Of a DNA stretch of 9,225 nucleotides, positions 6,532 through 9,225 are shown one piece after another (the stretch's first letter is position 1; every line of letters starts with the position of its first letter). Both the position numbers and the translations under genes were made by a program. The DNA is taken from contig DGDD01000050.1 in the NCBI GenBank assembly GCA_002385265.1, forward strand, positions 1 through 9,225, given 5' to 3'. The notes under the pieces are model-generated. The model saw nothing but the letters and a program-made list of their open reading frames with translations, did not search any database and was not told the origin of the DNA. Source of the stretch: Chitinophagaceae bacterium UBA3961 (lineage in GTDB: Bacteria; Bacteroidota; Bacteroidia; Chitinophagales; Chitinophagaceae).

Positions 6532-7290
6532 ATGAAATCAATTTTAGTATTCTTTATTTTGATAGTTATTGGTCAACAAAGTGTTTTTGCGCAAGAAGAA
6601 AAAGAAACAATTTTTGCGTTGGATGAAAACTTTGTGGGATGTGAATATAGCAAGTCGAAATTCATCTATGTTCGTTACAAAGAGCACGACAGTCTCTACA
6701 AATGGTCGCTGTATCATGTAGCGGGAGCGTTAATAAGAACAGAAGAAACCAAGGACGAGGACGGTGAATTAACTAATGGAATAACCTGCTTTTACAATAA
6801 GAACGGCAGGATCGATTCCTTGCACTCATATAAAAACGGAATTGCTGACGGTGACTACTATTATTGGAATGATACCGGTGCCATTGCAAAGATCGTCAAC
6901 TTTAAAAATGGGGTGTTTGTTAAGGAGCGCTACAATCTTGAAAGATCGATCAGAACTCCTCTACCGTCAAATCTCGAGATTTCGGGTTTAGAAGTTGAGT
7001 CGGAATATCCGGGAGGAATATCGAAATGGAAACGCTATTTAGAAAAAGCTTTAGAATATCCTGAAAGGGCCCTCAATCTAAAAAAGGCAGGATTGGTGAA
7101 AGTGATGTTCATTGTAGATTCGGACGGGAGCATCAAAGACATCCGCATTTTTCAATCGTTGGAATACTCCTTAGATAAACAAGCCATGCAAGTGATCCAA
7201 AATTCGAAGAAATGGACTCCTGCTTATCAGAATGGCAAGTATGTAAAATCTTACAAAATCCAACCGATTATTTTTGCGCTTAGCAAGTGA
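6532..7290 (+). CDS. Periplasmic protein with MORN/YwqK-like repeats and a TonB C-terminal domain
   Basis: This is a 252-residue protein with a signal peptide (residues 1-20, ending VFA before Gln21). Residues about 84-130 contain two toxin-antitoxin YwqK/MORN-like units: a C/YFYNKNGRIDSLHSYKNGIADG unit, then a YYYWNDTGAIAKIVNFKNGV unit. Residues about 155-250 form a TonB_C domain: VESEYPGGISKWKRYL, LEYPERAL, LVKVMFIVDSDGSIKDI, and KWTPAYQNGKYVKSYKIQPIIF. Unlike classical TonB it has no N-terminal anchor with ExbB/ExbD-binding features and no Pro-rich spacer, so it is probably a free periplasmic or outer-membrane-associated protein and not an energy transducer. Such signal-peptide plus TonB_C proteins are common and multi-copy in Bacteroidota, with unknown roles. 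It stands 161 bp after the DUF5723-like gene and is probably transcribed separately. Confidence 0.82.
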   Translation: MKSILVFFILIVIGQQSVFAQEEKETIFALDENFVGCEYSKSKFIYVRYKEHDSLYKWSLYHVAGALIRTEETKDEDGELTNGITCFYNKNGRIDSLHSYKNGIADGDYYYWNDTGAIAKIVNFKNGVFVKERYNLERSIRTPLPSNLEISGLEVESEYPGGISKWKRYLEKALEYPERALNLKKAGLVKVMFIVDSDGSIKDIRIFQSLEYSLDKQAMQVIQNSKKWTPAYQNGKYVKSYKIQPIIFALSK

Positions 7291-7384
7291 TAAAGGGAAG
7301 TCATTAGATAGACCAATTTTCACATCAACCAATTACCCCCCTCTCTTTCTTTTCTTTCAGAACTGTCATGGCATTTCAATAAGT

Positions 7385-7415
7385 TTTGAAAATTCAGAAC
7401 TCGGTCGTAATTTTG
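7385..7415 (+). promoter_or_regulatory. Bacteroidota-type promoter of the GbsR-like gene
   Basis: TTTG (7385-7388) and TAATTTTG (7408-7415) are separated by exactly 19 bp. This fits the -33/-7 consensus TTTG, about 19-21 bp, TAnnTTTG recognised by the primary sigma factor of Bacteroidota. Transcription would begin about 5-8 bp after the box, leaving a leader of about 10-12 nt before the ATG at 7433. It is the best promoter match in the window. The upstream gap (7291-7384) otherwise holds a C-rich then pyrimidine-rich tract and no clear terminator. Confidence 0.72.
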
Positions 7416-7432
7416 TAGCACAAGCTTGAACT

Positions 7433-7939
7433 ATGAAATTAGCAGAGGCAAAACAACAGTTTATTTCTTCATGGGGTGCATTTGGAACGCATTGGGGTAT
7501 CAATAGAACCATGGCCCAGATTCATGCATTATTATTGATTTCTCCCGATCCTTTAAGTCAGGATGATATTATGGAAGAATTGAGTGTGAGCAGAGGAAAT
7601 GCAAACATGAATATTCGTGAATTGGTAGATTGGGGATTGGTAGACCGTGTGATCATTCCGGGAGAGCGCAAAGAGTTTTTTGTAGCTGAAAAAGATATTT
7701 GGAAGGTAGCCACTCAAATTGTTCATGAACGTAAGAAAAGAGAGTTGAATCCGATGTTAAAGCTGATGGACAACTTGAGCGAGGTAGAAGGCGACAAAAA
7801 AGACAAACACATCAGGCAATTCACGGAAACCATTGACGGTATCAAACGCTTTGGACATAGTGCCGATAAGATGTTGGACACTTTGGTAAAAGCCGACGAA
7901 AACTGGTTTATTGGCAATTTGATGAAGTTATTTAAATAG
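7433..7939 (+). CDS. GbsR/MarR-family transcriptional regulator
   Basis: This is a 168-residue cytosolic DNA-binding protein. The N-terminal helix, AKQQFISSWGAFGTHWGINRTMAQIHALLLIS, is the hallmark of the GbsR-like branch of MarR regulators. The winged helix-turn-helix covers about residues 27-85: LSQDDIMEELSVSRGNANMNIRELVDWGLV, then a basic wing (DRVIIPGERKEFFVAE). The C-terminal half (about 87-168) is helical and likely mediates dimerisation. In Bacillus, GbsR controls choline and glycine betaine genes, but most Bacteroidota homologues are uncharacterised and no osmolyte genes are nearby, so the ligand and targets are unknown. A strong promoter precedes it. The next gene, a small membrane protein, starts 64 bp downstream on the same strand and may be its target or operon partner. 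Confidence 0.9.
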   Translation: MKLAEAKQQFISSWGAFGTHWGINRTMAQIHALLLISPDPLSQDDIMEELSVSRGNANMNIRELVDWGLVDRVIIPGERKEFFVAEKDIWKVATQIVHERKKRELNPMLKLMDNLSEVEGDKKDKHIRQFTETIDGIKRFGHSADKMLDTLVKADENWFIGNLMKLFK

Positions 7940-8003
7940 TATGTACAAATTGAAACTTCTCTGTGATGTGCACTCTTTCGTATCAAATTAATGATCGCCT
8001 ATT

Positions 8004-8435
8004 ATGAACCCATCATTGATTCGGAATAAAAAATTCGACCTTGCAGGTCAAATCTTGATTCCTGTACTCCTATTAATGCTTTACTTAACCGGAATTGTGA
8101 GAGAAAGCGTACAGGCTGTTGGTTCAGGTTATTTTATTCTCGGAGGTTGGCAATTGATTAGCAGTTTGGTGCATCTAAGTGTTCAACGTGCGTTATGGAG
8201 TAGTGCACGTAAATTGTACAATTGGCTTTTAATTGCAACCATTATTGTTCCAATAATCATTGTTGTAGTTGACAATGACAGTTTTATTACTGTTGGTTTA
8301 GTTGTCTTAGGTTGGACCGCTATTATGGCGGTTTATTATCTAGTTATGAGTATTATTGAACACAACAAATGGAAGAGTTTGGAGATTGAGCAATTACAAA
8401 ACGCGTTCAACGAAGAAAGCGATGAAACCCACTAA
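8004..8435 (+). CDS. Small four-helix integral membrane protein, function unknown
   Basis: This is a 143-residue protein with four predicted membrane helices, at about residues 14-33, 43-61, 72-90 and 95-118. A soluble acidic tail follows (EIEQLQNAFNEESDETH). A basic RNKK precedes helix 1 and a positive loop, QRALWSSARK, lies between helices 2 and 3, so both termini are expected in the cytoplasm. I recognise no family motif or catalytic residues. ATG 8004 is the first sensible start, with no clear ribosome binding site. It lies 64 bp after the GbsR-like regulator and overlaps the CoA-binding gene by 14 bp, so at least the latter pair is probably co-transcribed. Codon use looks ordinary for the window. 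Confidence 0.75.
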   Translation: MNPSLIRNKKFDLAGQILIPVLLLMLYLTGIVRESVQAVGSGYFILGGWQLISSLVHLSVQRALWSSARKLYNWLLIATIIVPIIIVVVDNDSFITVGLVVLGWTAIMAVYYLVMSIIEHNKWKSLEIEQLQNAFNEESDETH

Positions 8436-8790
8436 AAAAACGCTGGTAATAGGTGCTTCCGACAATCCGGAACGCTATAGTTACAAAGCCATGCACCTAC
8501 TCAAGCGCCATGGACATCCAATTATTGGCATTGGCAAAAAAGCCGTTCAAGTGGCAGATACTACGGTTCAAACCGGCCTACCCGAACTCTCCGATATTGA
8601 TACCGTAACGCTTTATGTAAACCCTTTGCATCAAGAAGCCTACTACAATTATATACTATCCATGCACCCCAAAAGGGTCATCTTCAATCCGGGCACCGAA
8701 AATCCGGAATTCGAAGATCGCTTGGAAGCGGCCGGCATTCAAGCTCAGGAGGCCTGTACCTTGGTTTTGCTTTCAACAGGTCAATACTAG
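8422..8790 (+). CDS. Small CoA-binding-domain (Rossmann fold, YccU-like) protein
   Basis: This is a 122-residue single-domain protein. The N-terminal strand-loop, KTLVIGASDNPERYSYKA (residues 6-23), is the nucleotide/CoA-binding loop of the CoA_binding_2 family. It is followed by HPIIGIGKK (32-40), a VTLYVNP strand (62-68), RVIFNPGTEN (85-94) and the closing ACTLVLLSTGQY (111-122). Family members such as YccU resemble the CoA-binding domain of succinyl-CoA synthetase alpha but lack the rest of the enzyme; a CoA-ligand sensing or regulatory role is assumed and largely untested. The ATG at 8422 puts the binding loop at the usual distance from the N-terminus. An upstream in-frame ATG at 8356 would add 22 residues that are shadow translation of the preceding gene. 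It overlaps that gene by 14 bp. Confidence 0.88.
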   Translation: MKPTKKTLVIGASDNPERYSYKAMHLLKRHGHPIIGIGKKAVQVADTTVQTGLPELSDIDTVTLYVNPLHQEAYYNYILSMHPKRVIFNPGTENPEFEDRLEAAGIQAQEACTLVLLSTGQY

Positions 8791-8838
8791 TTTAAAGAAC
8801 TTATTCACATTCCAATTGGTAACTTAAACATAACGGTG

Positions 8839-8868
8839 TTCTGAATTTGCTTTTTTGTAAATTCGGAA
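8839..8868. promoter_or_regulatory. 12-bp stem, six-T loop inverted repeat before the ykuK-like gene
   Basis: TTCTGAATTTGC (8839-8850) pairs along its full length with GTAAATTCGGAA (8857-8868) as RNA, using two G-U pairs, around the loop TTTTTT. The stem ends 13 bp before the ATG at 8882. There is no T-tract after it, so it is a poor terminator for the upstream gene. It may be a 5' leader hairpin or an operator-like inverted repeat. TAAATTCG (8858-8865), one mismatch from the -7 consensus, overlaps its right arm. Confidence 0.5.
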
Positions 8869-8881
8869 AACCTACATATTT

Positions 8882-9225
8882 ATGCCGTTAAAATGGAGAA
8901 AGTTTAGTGGTGAGGCCATTGAGATTCCCATTGTAGAGGCTGTTGAAGAGGCGATCAAGAGAGAAACTCAAAAAGGCATCAAGCTAAAAGTATGCATCGG
9001 AACCGACTCACAAGTAAAAGGTCCAGAAACTGAATTCGCCACTGTAATTGTATTTCTTCGTGAGGGACAGGGTGGCTTTATGTTCCTTCACAATGAAAAG
9101 ACCCGCCAAAAGTACAGCATCAAAGAACGCATGCTGGTGGAAGTAAGCAAAAGTATTGAAATCGCCTATGAGCTTTGTGGCCTGTTCACGCAGTATGATG
9201 TGGATATGGAAGTTCATGCCGATAT
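8882..9225 (+). CDS. YkuK/DUF458-like RNase H-fold protein, N-terminal part (3' truncated by window edge)
   Basis: The frame is open from ATG 8882 to the window end (114 complete codons) with no stop. The N-terminus reads MPLKWRKFSGEAIEIPIVEAVEEAI and is followed by LKVCIGTDSQVKG, where Asp42 in the GTDSQ motif is the probable first catalytic acid of the RNase H-like fold. FATVIVFLREGQGGFMF and KERMLVEVSKSIEIAYEL follow, then VDMEVHAD with the next conserved acidic position, cut off by the edge. This order matches the YkuK family (DUF458), predicted RNase H-related nucleases of unknown substrate. The family call is from memory. It follows the CoA-binding gene by 91 bp, with a hairpin-forming sequence just upstream, and is probably a separate unit. 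Confidence 0.87.
   Translation, partial: MPLKWRKFSGEAIEIPIVEAVEEAIKRETQKGIKLKVCIGTDSQVKGPETEFATVIVFLREGQGGFMFLHNEKTRQKYSIKERMLVEVSKSIEIAYELCGLFTQYDVDMEVHAD

Noticed and set aside
7291..7384. Possible terminator after the TonB_C gene
   Set aside because: Pyrimidine-rich tracts are present but no convincing stem precedes them, so a terminator call is unsupported.
8356..8421. Extended N-terminus of the CoA-binding protein from an upstream ATG
   Set aside because: The extra 22 residues are an alternate-frame reading of the preceding membrane protein gene, and the domain begins normally at the ATG at 8422.
9008..9217. Minus-strand ORF at the right edge
   Set aside because: It is antisense to the well-supported YkuK-like coding sequence and its translation has no family features.

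Overview
The window reads as a chromosomal segment of a Bacteroidota bacterium, most likely a Chitinophagales-type organism. The pointers are a clear Bacteroidota-type promoter (TTTG, 19 bp, TAATTTTG) before the GbsR-like regulator, weak or absent Shine-Dalgarno sites, moderate-to-low GC by eye, and protein families typical of that phylum (DUF6728-like, DUF5723-like, signal-peptide plus TonB C-terminal protein, YkuK/DUF458). Placement below phylum level is inference.

Layout. The 3' end of lpxB (lipid A synthesis, about 1-352) meets a small convergent membrane-protein gene on the minus strand (339-512). From 591 to 6370 six plus-strand genes are packed with gaps or overlaps of 16 bp or less: a small lipoprotein, a UbiA-family prenyltransferase, a type III polyketide synthase (PKS), a class I SAM methyltransferase, an FAD-dependent oxidoreductase, and a secreted or outer-membrane DUF5723-like protein. 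Separate units follow: a periplasmic TonB_C protein with MORN/YwqK-like repeats (6532-7290), a GbsR/MarR-type regulator with a good promoter (7433-7939), a four-helix membrane protein of unknown function (8004-8435) overlapping a small CoA-binding-fold protein (8422-8790), and the 5' part of a YkuK-like RNase H-fold gene (8882 to the window end).

The centre of interest is the ubiA-PKS-methyltransferase-flavoprotein cassette. PKS, methyltransferase and flavoprotein parallel the Streptomyces srsABC set, in which a type III PKS makes an alkylresorcinol that is methylated and oxidised to a phenolic-lipid quinone. The added membrane prenyltransferase suggests a prenylated or otherwise membrane-embedded aromatic polyketide. 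The flanking lipoprotein and DUF5723-like protein may tie the product to the cell envelope. The product cannot be deduced from sequence alone. Three of the four pathway genes appear to start with GTG or TTG and are coupled by short overlaps or gaps, which suggests low, translationally coupled expression.

No rRNA, tRNA, CRISPR array, insertion sequence or convincing intrinsic terminator was found, and no intergenic gap exceeds about 165 bp.
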